Of a stretch of DNA of 64,000 bases, positions 18,714 to 26,429 are shown in pieces. The notes under the pieces were generated by a model, which was given only the letters and a program-made list of their open reading frames with translations, ran no database searches and was not told the DNA's origin. The first letter of the stretch is position 1, and each line of letters begins with the position of its first letter. A program made the translations under genes and the position numbers. This DNA comes from Burkholderia cepacia (GTDB lineage: Bacteria; Pseudomonadota; Gammaproteobacteria; Burkholderiales; Burkholderiaceae): contig NZ_LDWR01000011.1 of the NCBI RefSeq assembly GCF_001039005.1, positions 124,001 to 188,000 of the forward strand, in the 5' to 3' direction.

Positions 18714-19229
18714 CTAGGCCTGTATCGCGTAGATCCGGTCGGTGACCTCCGTCTGGCCGATGCGGCTCGTTTCGACTCCCGCCAACTGCCAGCCGTTGTG
18801 CTCGTAGAAACCGATCGCGCGTACGTTGTCCTCGAGCACCTGCAGGTGGACCTTGTCCACACCGAGCGTTCGGGCCCACGCGCGAACGGCTTCGATCATG
18901 CGCTTGCCGGTACCGCTGCCGTGATGCGACGGATGAACATGAAGGCAGTCAAGCAGCACGCCGAGCGCCGGATCGACCGGGCGTTCGGCACTGACGAAAC
19001 CAACGGGCTCGCCATCCGACTCGGCGATCAGCACAAGGCCCCACTCCTCTTCGTTGCGATCGAGATATTTGCGCCATCGGACCGCGTGTTCCGTCGGCAC
19101 CTCGTCGGACAGATAGGCGGCCGGAAGGATATGGCTGTATGCGGTTTGCCAGCTCAGCGTGTGCAGGCGAGCGATGTGGCTTGCGTCGTGCGCTGTCGCA
19201 GCTCGAAGCGTGGTCCGGGTTTCCTGCAT
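18714..19229 (-). CDS. GNAT-family N-acetyltransferase
   Basis: A 171-residue GNAT with the acetyl-CoA pyrophosphate-binding motif A region LHVHPSHHGSGTGKRMIE and the C-terminal LQVLEDNVRAIGFYEHNGWQ, both in standard positions. It transfers an acetyl group from acetyl-CoA to an amine; the acceptor is unknown. It converges with the FiwA-like gene. Its promoter faces the accessory region. Confidence 0.92.
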   Translation of the reverse strand: MQETRTTLRAATAHDASHIARLHTLSWQTAYSHILPAAYLSDEVPTEHAVRWRKYLDRNEEEWGLVLIAESDGEPVGFVSAERPVDPALGVLLDCLHVHPSHHGSGTGKRMIEAVRAWARTLGVDKVHLQVLEDNVRAIGFYEHNGWQLAGVETSRIGQTEVTDRIYAIQA

Positions 19230-19445
19230 CGGCGGTAACTCCTTCTGCTTGCTCTATCGGTCGGAATGTCTTGTCGCAAAATATACCGTGCTTTGCGGTA
19301 TGCGAAGGACGCCACGGGTCCGATGCCTTGGCGTGGCGTGAGTGCGGCGCAGTTGTTGAAGCCATCGCATCGATGCGTCTTCGCCAGACTCCGCGACGGC
19401 ATTGCATTCCGTGGCGGCTTGTCGTCGGGACATCGGCGCGCGGGC

Positions 19446-19481
19446 AAAAAAAATCCCGACACCGTCACTGGTCGTCGGGAT
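19446..19481 (-). terminator. Intrinsic terminator, minus strand
   Basis: ATCCCGAC (19453-19460) pairs with GTCGGGAT (19474-19481). Read on the minus strand, eight consecutive T follow the stem. It is a strong Rho-independent terminator with no gene directly upstream on that strand except the one ending at 19962. Confidence 0.8.
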
Positions 19482-19614
19482 CGAACGGCCCTTCAAAGCA
19501 TGAGGGCACGAGGAAGTCACACATTACACGAATGAAAGACTGTTGCGCTTTGTCGGTTCGCGCCAAGTCCCTGCTCTATTCCGCCAAGTTGCCGGTTTGA
19601 AGCCGCCGTAAACG

Positions 19615-19647
19615 AAAAAAGCCTGCTCGCGCAGTACGCGAGCAGGC
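19615..19647 (-). terminator. Intrinsic terminator, minus strand
   Basis: An 11-bp perfect stem, GCCTGCTCGCG (19621-19631) with CGCGAGCAGGC (19637-19647), has a 5-base loop and six T on the minus-strand 3' side. It probably ends transcription of the gene at 19962-21167. It lies 134 bases upstream of a second terminator in the same direction. Confidence 0.82.
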
Positions 19648-19961
19648 AAGAAAACGGATCAGCATTCGAGGCACGAGGGCTGTCCAGGAAAGATAACGGC
19701 ACGGCGCGTGCGAACCTTAGCCTGAGGCGAGAAAGAAAGCCTCGTTCGCGAACTCGCAACGACGACACACATGACTTCGCGACGCATGCAGCCCCGGAGC
19801 AACCCATCGGTACGTCGGTAACGCCCTCCCCACTTCTTTGCGATTTCCCGTGGCAGTGATACCTCGCGAGCGCCTGTTGGGCGCCCGCTTCTGTTTCACG
19901 GCGCCGCCTCGTACCGCGTATAGTCAAGACTTCGAGAATCGGCCACCGATCGATCTATCGC

Positions 19962-21167
19962 TTACGGATGACACGGACCATTGTCAAATAGGCTTTCGAT
20001 GGTCGGGTAGATTGGCGTAACCCTATTTGCCAACCCCAAAGCAGACTTGTCATTCAAATACTCTTGCTCACTGGCATACCTGCAATAGTATGAATTTGCA
20101 GAATATTTGTAGTAGTAAACCGGATACCCGTTAGTCACGACAGCAAATTGACCATCAAAATTTGACTCCGGAACGTAGTATCTATTTCCAGTCACACTTC
20201 TATTTATGATTGGGCCAGCCACATCAAAAAGAGCTCTCTGCGTATTCGGCAGCCAGTGACTGCCAAAGGCAATCAACTGCCCAGTCGAATCTTTCCCCCA
20301 AAAATAACTATCAATGCCGATGACCCTCTGAAGGCCACAAGACTGAATGCAACCGTTCGCAGACTCCAAAAGGGCAAAATAATTCTTCATTTGCTGTGCC
20401 AAAGCGTTGTCGCTGCTCACGGATGGAGCGGTAGTGCCCGATTGAAATCCCTGCGCAACGATAACGATACCCTTCTTCATGCCCAACTGATCCAGATGTG
20501 TGCGCAGTTGCGTCACCAATGGGGTAACCGTGTTTGTTACAAAATTCGGATCACCGCTCGAATTGTAGATATCAAATCCGACCCAATCCACGTTATCCGG
20601 TATATCACGCTCAGACATGGGCAACGAGGAGCTACAGGATTGGTCTACATAGCAATTTCTATAGTAAACAACATACGTCGGAATTCCAGGAAATCTGAAA
20701 TTCAATTTTGAAATTATCAACTGAAGCGTACTTTTTGAGATATTCGCATATGTAGGCTCATCATAAATGTACAATGCAAGAATTTTATCGCGATAACCAT
20801 CGATCACCTGCAACCCGAGATTGTTTACGGCATCGGCTAGATTTGGCACCGGCTGACCATCACTCTGGATCAATTTTGACCAAACGCCAATAATCGCCTT
20901 GGCTTGATACATGGAATCTCTCGACCTCACTGCAACAAACTGCTCTGGAGTAAGATGGATCCCATTTAATTTGTTATATGGTGAATTACTTCCATCCATT
21001 TCGCTCATATATGTATTCTGCAGCTCTTGCGAATCCCCCGCGGCGACCGTCGAGAACGACGATACAAATCGCGTCGTATCAGCCAAAGCGCCAGATGGAA
21101 AAATCATCATTGCAAGAATCAACGGCACCGAGAGTCGAAACGCCTTCATGACGGATGTCAACTTCAT
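19962..21167 (-). CDS. Secreted protein, probable TIM-barrel (glycosidase-like), AT-rich
   Basis: A 401-residue exported protein with a signal peptide (ends near ALA/DTTRF). The body has alternating hydrophobic strands and helices like a beta/alpha barrel. ILALYIYDEP places a Glu at a strand end and DNVDWVGFDIY is barrel-like, both reminiscent of GH5/cellulase-type folds. Aromatic residues and two or three Cys pairs are conspicuous late on. The start ATG at 21167 has AAGGAG. Base composition is far AT-richer than the chromosome, so it is probably acquired. I do not recognise the family; glycosidase activity is inference. The lectin gene lies about 1.1 kb upstream on the same strand. Confidence 0.75.
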   Translation of the reverse strand: MKLTSVMKAFRLSVPLILAMMIFPSGALADTTRFVSSFSTVAAGDSQELQNTYMSEMDGSNSPYNKLNGIHLTPEQFVAVRSRDSMYQAKAIIGVWSKLIQSDGQPVPNLADAVNNLGLQVIDGYRDKILALYIYDEPTYANISKSTLQLIISKLNFRFPGIPTYVVYYRNCYVDQSCSSSLPMSERDIPDNVDWVGFDIYNSSGDPNFVTNTVTPLVTQLRTHLDQLGMKKGIVIVAQGFQSGTTAPSVSSDNALAQQMKNYFALLESANGCIQSCGLQRVIGIDSYFWGKDSTGQLIAFGSHWLPNTQRALFDVAGPIINRSVTGNRYYVPESNFDGQFAVVTNGYPVYYYKYSANSYYCRYASEQEYLNDKSALGLANRVTPIYPTIESLFDNGPCHP

Positions 21168-21552
21168 CGAAATGCTCCTTTTCTTGTTTGCATTGATCAG
21201 GTCTACCAACAGAGTAATAACGTGGCGAGCAAAAAAAATGATTTCCATGCCTCGACTGGAAGTTGGATTTTTATCGCTTATCCCCTACAGACACATAGTG
21301 TCCGATCATTTTGATGCTGATCTTAGCATGCATCTTCATACCGATGCCGTGATTCTACGCAGACTGCGTTGTCGCCTTAATTTCCATAGGCACCAGAAAA
21401 ACGAACCAGAAACCGATCCAATAAAGCGCAATCGCGCTCATCAGCTTGCGATTCTTTTGACGAGCCTCCAGGCTTTCGTCGAGATACTACTTGCTGCTGT
21501 GTCGGTTGGAGCGCGACGTTATCCGATATGGACATCTTCCCCAAAAAATAGA

Positions 21553-21808
21553 TCACTCGGCCTCCTTCGGTTCGGCCACCATGTCGTCCGCCGGATAGAG
21601 TTGCAGCATCGCGCGCGGCGTCGACGTTCGGCGCGTTCAGACACTCGTCATAGTCCGCTGACCGCAGGATCGCAACCGACCGTTTCTCGTCGGCAGGTCG
21701 GTGCATGCGCACATGACCAGGTACTCGTCACTGGACGGGTCGATCCGCAGTTCGCGTAGCTCATGGTCCTCGTGCGGCGCCCGGTAGTTCGTTCATATAT
21801 GTGCACAT
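21553..21808 (-). pseudogene. Remnant of SRAP (YedK/HMCES-like) peptidase gene
   Basis: The minus strand begins ATG-TGC-ACA and, after a short insertion, reads NYRAPHEDHELRELRID, the usual start of SRAP proteins, whose Cys2 is catalytic. It then jumps to the usual end of the family (HRPADEKRSVAILRSADYDE, then in another frame MLQLYPADDMVAEP). About two thirds of a normal 210-230-residue gene is missing and the frame is broken. Intact SRAP proteins crosslink abasic sites in single-stranded DNA and are common in prophages. The recognition is from memory of the family. Confidence 0.7.
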
Positions 21809-21944
21809 CGCAGATAACCTCCAATGTGGCAGGATCCAGATTAGTGACGCTTCTGGACAAGACACATCCCCATCCGTCGCATTCCGGTCCGTAGAGCACG
21901 CTAAGACTTAGCATGAAACCGGAGACGGACAAGATGTTGTTCTT

Positions 21945-22191
21945 TTGGATTGGCATGTGAATCACTATCAACGCGGGATGCACTTCCCCATATTGGTCAG
22001 TTGGCGCGAAGCCACCGCAGAGGACGTGCGCCGCGCGGCCGGCAACGACAAGCAATTCGACGACGACGCGCGGATGCAAGCCTGGCACCTGGTCACAGAC
22101 ACCATCTCGCAGATCGAGGCATTCCAAGCCTGCCGCGATCGACATCAGATTCCTACATCACTTGCTGGAAGTCGCTGCGGACCAGTCGTAG
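21945..22191 (+). pseudogene. Frameshifted remnant of a small gene
   Basis: The frame starting at 21945 is coding-like (GMHFPILVSWREATAEDVRR, then AGNDKQFDDDARMQAWHLV). The natural end appears to lie in another frame (HHLLEVAADQS, stop at 22189). This suggests a frameshift near 22130-22145 in a gene of about 80 codons. I do not recognise it; phage-type small genes look like this. Confidence 0.35.
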
Positions 22192-22235
22192 TGCGACGCC
22201 AGGTTTCATCGCCGTCCATTGATCATGAATACGAG

Positions 22236-22264
22236 AAGGGGCCCCACGTTCGGAGGGCCCCCTT
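22236..22264 (-). terminator. Hairpin after the lectin gene
   Basis: GGGGCCC (22238-22244) pairs with GGGCCCC (22255-22261) around a 10-base loop, 44 bases past the lectin stop. The stem is strong but the minus-strand T-tract is poor (CTTCTC), so it is a weak intrinsic terminator or an mRNA 3' stabilising hairpin. Confidence 0.5.
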
Positions 22265-22307
22265 CATCACTATCGCGCCATTGGCTCAATACGCGGTCAG
22301 TCAATCC

Positions 22308-23120
22308 TTAGAACGGAATCGAAATCGGCTTAGCCGTACAAGCAAAGCAGTAGTTACCGCCACCGTGATCGAGATAGTCCGGGTGATCGAAATGAGCGAG
22401 GCGATCCCAGCTCACGGTTGGCGCATAAACAACAAGATTTCCGTCTGGCTGAAACGCAAAATAATTATTTGGATTTACTTCTGTGTTCGTTTGCCAGATC
22501 GCAGCGCCTGCATCATTCGTCAGCGTGAAATTGCCATCGTTCTGCATCCAAGCCGCCGTAACGCCCTTCCCCACCGTCCCTGAATTCCAAATCGCAGCAC
22601 CGTTCTTGTAAAGAACGAAATTTCCATCGGCTTGCAAGATCAAGAAATACTGGCCGACCGTGTAGCTCGCACCCGCAGGAATTTTGTTGTTAGTATGAAG
22701 GATACGCCCTTGGTTCGCCTGAATAGAGTTGGTATCACTTGTATGACTTTGCCAGACCGGGCGATCCCAATAAAGCGCGAGATTACCGTCATTTTGAACA
22801 TTTAAATATGCACCCGGATGCTGAGTATTGAAATAGAGCACTGGTACATTGGCTGAAGTATACAGAACGAAATTGCCGTCCGGCTGCACGACTGCGCGCG
22901 TAACGCCCTTCCCTGCAACCTGTGCGGACCACACTACACCGCTCGGACCGTACAGCACCAGGTTGCCATCGGACGTTTGCATGTTGAGGCAGTACTGGCC
23001 ATTTTCGGAGCAAACCCGTGTGCCCAGATAAAGCGTCGTCCCGGAAGAAATCACTGTTGCGAATGCAGACGACACATGAAACATCAACAATCCAATAAAT
23101 ACAAGAATCCCCTTTTTCAC
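22308..23120 (-). CDS. Two-domain bulb-type (MMBL) lectin, LlpA-like bacteriocin candidate
   Basis: A 270-residue exported protein with a signal peptide (cleavage likely after residue 21, AFA) and two tandem bulb-type lectin domains, about residues 25-130 and 135-240. The mannose-binding motif QxDxNxVxY is perfect at 79-87, 163-171 and 224-232. It is altered at 48-57 (extra residue), 109-117 (Ala for Val) and 193-201 (Thr for Val and Tyr). Size, domain pairing and a C-terminal tail of about 30 residues with two Cys match LlpA lectin-like bacteriocins, known in Pseudomonas and Burkholderia. These bind surface D-rhamnose/mannose glycans and kill relatives through BamA. The start is GTG with AGAGGA. 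The gene is AT-rich with no adjacent immunity or lysis gene. Killing activity is inference. Confidence 0.85.
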   Translation of the reverse strand: MKKGILVFIGLLMFHVSSAFATVISSGTTLYLGTRVCSENGQYCLNMQTSDGNLVLYGPSGVVWSAQVAGKGVTRAVVQPDGNFVLYTSANVPVLYFNTQHPGAYLNVQNDGNLALYWDRPVWQSHTSDTNSIQANQGRILHTNNKIPAGASYTVGQYFLILQADGNFVLYKNGAAIWNSGTVGKGVTAAWMQNDGNFTLTNDAGAAIWQTNTEVNPNNYFAFQPDGNLVVYAPTVSWDRLAHFDHPDYLDHGGGNYCFACTAKPISIPF

Positions 23121-23570
23121 AGCTTTCCTCTCATAAAATTGTGATTCGTTTTATTCGCATCGAGCCAGACGCGCGGCGAGATTACCATATTTTTTTAAAC
23201 TCTTACGGGAAGCACCACCAACCCCATCATTACAAATCTTTCTGAAATATCAAATTACTGGCAACAATTAGACTCGCAGTTCATAAATTTGATGATTTAG
23301 ATATGTTTTTGTAATATTTGTATTGATTTAGACATTAACGAGAAATAAATTTGAAAGCATTACTCGCAGCCAGACAGCCGTCGTCGTACAGTCGTTGGCG
23401 CGTCGCCGCCATGTTGCGATCGCAAGTGCTGCGACACATTTATGATCGCCGAGCCGCCGCCCAGGCGGTTGATCCTTAAGAGTGCTAGTGCGCCGGGGTC
23501 GCAGTACCGAGAGCAACCGGCCGGCTCGATGGTGTAGCCGAGAAACGGGGTAGCGCCTAACACCAGAATG

Positions 23571-23601
23571 ACCGATGCGCTTTCAACGAGAGCGCATCGG
23601 T
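23571..23601 (-). repeat. Perfect 11-bp inverted repeat
   Basis: ACCGATGCGCT (23571-23581) and AGCGCATCGGT (23591-23601) flank a 9-base loop. It lies 43 bases past the stop of the 59-residue minus-strand gene but has no T-tract, so it may be a 3' stabilising hairpin, a protein site or a recombination remnant. Confidence 0.6.
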
Positions 23602-23643
23602 GATGTCAGCTGCCTACTGGTGAGCCGTAGGTGTCCTGCTACG

Positions 23644-23823
23644 TTAGTCAATGGCCTTGAGGCCCTTGTGGAGTGCGACAAGATATGCGGCAGCTTCTTC
23701 GCCTCTTTTCGTCGCTACTTGGGTATTTGTCGGGCTGTCCACGTGCGGAAGCTTCACCGATCCGCCTCGGATCAGTTCGACAAGGATCTTGGTCGCCGTG
23801 CTGTCGTCTTTCGGTTCACTCAT
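23644..23823 (-). CDS. Small hypothetical protein, 59 aa
   Basis: A 60-codon frame begins MSEPKDDSTATKILVELIRG and ends ALHKGLKAID. AAGGAA lies 8 bases before the ATG, and the composition (balanced charge, amphipathic C-terminal helix) looks like a real phage- or island-type small protein. No family is recognised. It has the same orientation as the lectin gene. Confidence 0.55.
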   Translation of the reverse strand: MSEPKDDSTATKILVELIRGGSVKLPHVDSPTNTQVATKRGEEAAAYLVALHKGLKAID

Positions 23824-24082
23824 GGGTGATTCCTTGTAACGGTGGTTTATGGGTGCCGTCTCTCAGGTCGGCGCATCCATTATCGCAAGGAACCTGCCTC
23901 AACTCTCTCAAGGGCGCGCATTCGGCCGCGGATCCTCCGCACCCACCAACCTAGCGCAGCGGCGCCCTGGCGAGTGCGCACCCTTAAGAGTTTCGACAGC
24001 GTTGATCGGACGACATTGAACGCCAGTGCCGTTCGTTGAGCGCTGTTATGAATTCGCATTCCTAATCATATTGGAGAAAGAT

Positions 24083-24376
24083 ATGACCGCCGCCACCAAG
24101 GAACAGATCTACGACGAGCAGATCTCGCCGCTCATGACGCAGATCATCGCTATCTGCAAAGAACATGGGATTCCCATCGTCGCGTCGTTCTTCACGCCCG
24201 GCGGCGACGGTCCCGAGCTCGCGGTCACGACCGCACTGCTCGGCAACGGCTTCGAAGCACCGAAGAACTTCAGTAATGCACTGCGCGAACTTCGCCCTGA
24301 ACTTTTCGGCGGAGCACCGTTGATGCTTCGCACCGAACACGGCGATGGCAGCACGACGCTGACCGCCATCGTCTGA
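24083..24376 (+). CDS. Hypothetical protein, 97 aa
   Basis: A small soluble protein (MTAATKEQIYDEQISPLMTQI at the start). GGAG stands 8 bases before the ATG at 24083; longer in-frame sequence upstream lacks a ribosome site. The style (HGIPIVASFFTPGGDGPELAVTTALL) is that of small phage-encoded proteins. No domain is assigned. It leads a tight plus-strand cassette with the next two small frames. Confidence 0.7.
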   Translation: MTAATKEQIYDEQISPLMTQIIAICKEHGIPIVASFFTPGGDGPELAVTTALLGNGFEAPKNFSNALRELRPELFGGAPLMLRTEHGDGSTTLTAIV

Positions 24377-24410
24377 TACCGGTTACGCCAAGCAAAAACA
24401 ACAAATTGAG

Positions 24411-24518
24411 ATGACCATGAATCGAGATTGGATCCCCCTCTGTGTGATAGCCGGCTTCTACCTGCTTGCCGGCGCCGTCGCTCCGCCGATCGAAGCGCTG
24501 ATGGGAGTGTGGTCGTGA
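24411..24518 (+). CDS. Very small membrane peptide, 35 aa
   Basis: A 36-codon frame (MTMNRDWIPLCVIAGFYLLAG at the start) contains one hydrophobic helix. It starts 34 bases after the previous gene, and its stop overlaps a GTG (GTGA) that opens the next, broken frame. This reads as a phage-type chain of tiny genes. Function is unknown. Confidence 0.45.
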   Translation: MTMNRDWIPLCVIAGFYLLAGAVAPPIEALMGVWS

Positions 24519-24636
24519 AAGCGCTCTGATCCTTTGGCTCAAGAGCCTTGGCGTGCTTATCGCCGCCGTTCTCGTTTTCGCCATCACTCAACAGTGGGAC
24601 GAGTTGGCGAGTTGCGCAAGCACCTACTGCACATGA
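24515..24636 (+). pseudogene. Frameshifted small membrane protein, about 40 aa
   Basis: GTG-AAA-GCG-CTC opens in one frame and stops at once. One base displaced, the sequence runs LILWLKSLGVLIAAVLVFAI and continues to QQWDELASCAS, stop at 24634. A single-base deletion near 24524 in a one-helix protein explains both halves. The inferred intact product would resemble small holin- or lysis-like phage membrane proteins, but that is a guess. Confidence 0.45.
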
Positions 24637-24658
24637 CTGCGCATTGGACCAACGGAAA

Positions 24659-25339
24659 TCAGTTTTCGCTTTGGAGACGCTGCCACATAAATGCGCGAAT
24701 CAGTGCGGGGCGATGGATGGCCGCCGCCCCCGTCACTTTTAGCGCGGCGTAGTAAACAGTCTCGATGTAGTCGACTTCGTCATTGACCTGATCTGCGATA
24801 CATGGGTGCCCAGGATACCTTTCATCCTTTTCCGGATCGCGAAAGTTTCGCGCTTGACGCTCCAACAAGGCAATTGTCGTTCGACACGTGCGCCTCAACT
24901 CAAGTATCGCTTTCACTAGCTCACCAGAGTCGAATTCAAACAGAGGTACGTCGTCCAATAGGCTCGCCGCGCTCGCAAGTTCATCGACTGATAGGAATGA
25001 CACCTCGAGAGGAAGAGTGCCGTTCTCAAGCTCGTACCATCGGCGAAGTTCCATGAATTTTATGTAGACTTCGTCAAGCACAGCTTGAATAGACGAACGC
25101 CGCTCAGCCAATTCTCTGTCGCGAACCTTTGTAGCCAGTTGCCGCTGATCTCTCGCTGAAATTTGCACGAACCAGTATGCACCGACAATGGCGGCGATGG
25201 AGCCAACCGCCTGAACCCAAGATGCCATGAGCGTCGGATCATATGCTTTAGTCCCCGCCGTGGTTGCACCAAAGAATGCAATCAGGATCGCTCCTCCGAG
25301 ACCAAAGAGTATGCCCACCACCAACCGCCAATTTTTCAT
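24659..25339 (-). CDS. Membrane protein with two N-terminal helices and a helical cytosolic domain
   Basis: A 226-residue protein. Helices at about residues 5-27 and 40-62 are followed by a charged, probably coiled-coil stretch (QISARDQRQLATKVRDRELAERR) and a mixed helical C-terminal domain. It is unlike any enzyme family I know; such proteins are frequent in prophages and islands. GC is below backbone. It is the last gene on the minus strand of the integrase-proximal group. Confidence 0.7.
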   Translation of the reverse strand: MKNWRLVVGILFGLGGAILIAFFGATTAGTKAYDPTLMASWVQAVGSIAAIVGAYWFVQISARDQRQLATKVRDRELAERRSSIQAVLDEVYIKFMELRRWYELENGTLPLEVSFLSVDELASAASLLDDVPLFEFDSGELVKAILELRRTCRTTIALLERQARNFRDPEKDERYPGHPCIADQVNDEVDYIETVYYAALKVTGAAAIHRPALIRAFMWQRLQSEN

Positions 25340-25505
25340 CGCACCCCCGCTTGTTTTGCGCGAATCGTAGCATGCCCAATGTCTGACTATTCGTGAAGTC
25401 CGATTCCACCGTGTCGCATACCGTGCGGAGTGCTCACCTCGTCCCTGCGAAAATCTGGCTCGGCGCGGTCGCGACCTCGTCGTGTTTCTCTACCTTCAGG
25501 CGCCC

Positions 25506-25757
25506 CTACTGACCTTTATATGGGTCAAGGTGCGCCGTATATTGAGGTGGGATCTCGAGTTCATCAGCCTTGTTCAGCAACGCACGATGGGCTTTGCCAA
25601 GAATGTCACCCAACGATGACAAAGTAGCAGTCGAACGGGTCGGATCGGCTTGCACTTTACTGCGCTCTTCATAGTACTCGCGACGTGCCTCAACGTTTTC
25701 TACACGCAAACGCTCGTACTCAGCGAGTTCCTTCGCTCTCCCGGAATTACCCGACAT
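25506..25757 (-). CDS. Hypothetical coiled-coil protein, 83 aa
   Basis: A charged, helical small protein (ELAEYERLRVENVEARREYYEER). The ATG at 25757 is chosen because AGGAGG stands 5 bases before it; a GTG two codons upstream directly abuts that ribosome site and is less likely. No family is recognised. It is one of several unassigned minus-strand genes near the integrase. Confidence 0.65.
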   Translation of the reverse strand: MSGNSGRAKELAEYERLRVENVEARREYYEERSKVQADPTRSTATLSSLGDILGKAHRALLNKADELEIPPQYTAHLDPYKGQ

Positions 25758-25810
25758 CTTCACCTCCTTGTAGGTGTTTGGACGTTTCTGACGCTAGCAA
25801 CTTTTTATTG

Positions 25811-25854
25811 GCTCGTCGAGGACGAGCATTGTTGGATTCTCGCAATCGAGAATC
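25811..25854. repeat. Two adjacent perfect hairpins between island genes
   Basis: GCTCGTC/GACGAGC (25811-25827, 3-base loop) and GATTCTCG/CGAGAATC (25835-25842 and 25847-25854, 4-base loop) stand side by side just past the stop of the 183-residue gene. They may be an RNA 3' structure or operators for the next gene. No T-tract is seen. Confidence 0.55.
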
Positions 25855-25877
25855 GTGAGCGCCGATACGCTACCAGA

Positions 25878-26429
25878 TCATCTATCGGCTCGCTCGACAA
25901 TCCATGTATTCGGCGGATCACCGGCCTCGGTATTGCGAAACGCAAAAGAATGACACTCGCTGCAAAAATATCGACTGAACATCACCTTCAAGCTGTCAGG
26001 AAATCCGCCGCTAGACGAACTCTGGAGTTGCAAGTGAAAGTGAGGCGGCGCACTCGAAGATACACCTTCGAGTGCGGAACAGGCTTGACAAACTTCCATT
26101 CGAGTCTCTGTTTGATTTGTGAAATTGACGCATCGCTCGCTGCCGTGGATTTTCTCGTAAATCTCGCGCATACCTTTGTGGGTGCAGGGGCGCCCCGGCG
26201 CGACGTTCTGAATCTCAATGCTGATGTCGCGCGGAGAAAGATTGGGATGGCGTAGCCGATCAAACAAGGCGTCAATGTGATCTTCATGGAGGAATTTCTG
26301 GCTTTTCTCGTTAAACCAGATCCGCTCCTTGCCATCTTTCATCTCGTCGACACGCAACCGTTGCGCCCGCGCGATTTCGAATACGAGGGTGCGGAACTCC
26401 GTTTTTGTCATATTGAACCTCAGGCTCAT
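25878..26429 (-). CDS. Hypothetical protein with Cys pairs, 183 aa
   Basis: The N-terminal 75 residues are helical and charged. The C-terminal half carries CQACSALE and, 58 residues later, CSECHSFAF, so two CxxC pairs may form a zinc site split by a Ser-rich loop. The start at 26429 is chosen because it overlaps the stop of the upstream gene as ATGA; an ATG at 26411 (MTKTEFR) is possible. No family is recognised. It is translationally coupled with the 69-residue gene before it. Confidence 0.65.
   Translation of the reverse strand: MSLRFNMTKTEFRTLVFEIARAQRLRVDEMKDGKERIWFNEKSQKFLHEDHIDALFDRLRHPNLSPRDISIEIQNVAPGRPCTHKGMREIYEKIHGSERCVNFTNQTETRMEVCQACSALEGVSSSAPPHFHLQLQSSSSGGFPDSLKVMFSRYFCSECHSFAFRNTEAGDPPNTWIVERADR

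Larger units (their letters stand above)
19230..19961. other. Gap of 732 bases at the edge of the accessory region
   Basis: No supported gene lies here. It contains two strong hairpins followed by U-tracts in the minus direction (listed separately). The right end leads into the AT-rich secreted-protein gene. This is where base composition changes from the chromosomal backbone. Confidence 0.5.
21168..22307. other. Stretch of about 1.1 kb holding only decayed genes
   Basis: Between the two secreted-protein genes there is no intact gene. It contains an internally deleted SRAP/yedK copy (minus), a frameshifted small gene (plus) and a hairpin after the lectin gene, each listed separately. The segment 21168-21320 is AT-rich and should hold the promoter of the secreted-protein gene. 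Confidence 0.6.
23121..24082. other. Stretch of 960 bases: AT-rich leader, hairpin and one very small gene
   Basis: The first 220 bases are very AT-rich and should hold the lectin promoter. From 23340 to 23640 composition returns towards the chromosomal level with no intact gene. An 11-bp perfect hairpin lies at 23571-23601 and a 59-residue gene on the minus strand at 23644-23823. From 23830 to 24060 I see nothing firm. Confidence 0.5.

Noticed and set aside
21377..21712. 111-codon minus-strand frame as an intact gene
   Set aside because: Only its first third matches the SRAP family end and the rest is out of frame, so it is reported as part of a pseudogene.
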